From assembly GCA_902560685.1 (NCBI GenBank), contig CACEMT010000001.1, positions 1 to 64,000 on the forward strand: a DNA stretch of 64,000 nucleotides, written 5' to 3'. Made by a program: the position numbers and the translations under genes. Of this stretch, positions 63,859 through 64,000 are shown in pieces (the first letter of the stretch is position 1; each line of letters starts with the position of its first letter). This DNA is from an uncultured Pelagibacteraceae bacterium. GTDB taxonomy: Bacteria > Pseudomonadota > Alphaproteobacteria > Pelagibacterales > Pelagibacteraceae. The notes under the pieces are model-generated. The model was not told where the DNA came from. It saw only the letters and a program-made list of their open reading frames with translations, and made no database searches.

Positions 63859-64000
63859 ATGAATAAAAATTTAAAAGTTTTAGCACTAAAATATAGACCG
63901 AAAATATTTAAAGACTTAATAGGTCAAGAAATTATCGCAGAAACAATTTATAATTCTATAAAATATGATAGGTCTGCCAATGCATATTTATTTACTGGTA
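63859..64000 (+). CDS. dnaX: DNA polymerase III subunits gamma/tau, truncated by window edge
   Basis: Manual translation MNKNLKVLALKYRPKIFKDLIGQEIIAETIYNSIKYDRSANAYLFTG. Confidence 0.94.
   Translation, partial: MNKNLKVLALKYRPKIFKDLIGQEIIAETIYNSIKYDRSANAYLFTG

Overview
This very AT-rich window reads as a streamlined SAR11/Pelagibacterales-type alphaproteobacterial chromosome. That is an inference from base composition, gene order and protein motifs; no database search was run. It is densely packed and mostly housekeeping: lepA, gyrB, regB-like, cobT-cobS, aroBK, def-fmt-truA, dapE-dapD-argB, yidC-yidD-rnpA-rpmH, dcd-murA-hisD-infA-csp, hisS-hisZ-hisG, rmuC-nuclease-sbcB, trxA, folC-accD-trpA-trpB-trpF-pyrF-ihfB-rpsA-cmk-aroA-lptB-lptC-kdsD-rnd, gcrA, argD-argF, kdsB-pheA and ffs-dnaX. 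There are four tRNAs (Ser-GGA, Thr-GGT, Phe-GAA, His-GTG) and an SRP RNA. Two small protein genes absent from the supplied ORF track (rpmH and a 33-aa basic ORF) were read directly. Two surface-glycan patches are present: ~1.7-8.76 kb, ending 1 nt before tRNA-Ser, and ~29.8-32.7 kb. No CRISPR array, transposase or integrase was seen. The observation most worth following is the TrpF-TrpB-TrpA block at 46.6-49.3 kb. It sits in the usual operon with intact, overlapping frames, but all three proteins depart from near-invariant substrate-binding motifs while keeping core catalytic residues. This could be a repurposed or mechanistically altered tryptophan-synthase-like module. Other points of interest are a tRNA-His whose 3' acceptor strand appears to supply the only SD-like sequence for hisS, a RegB-type kinase with HS instead of HE in the H-box, CobST plus a J-domain protein with no cobN nearby, an adjacent SET/HDAC-like pair, and lptC-lptB without lptA between them.
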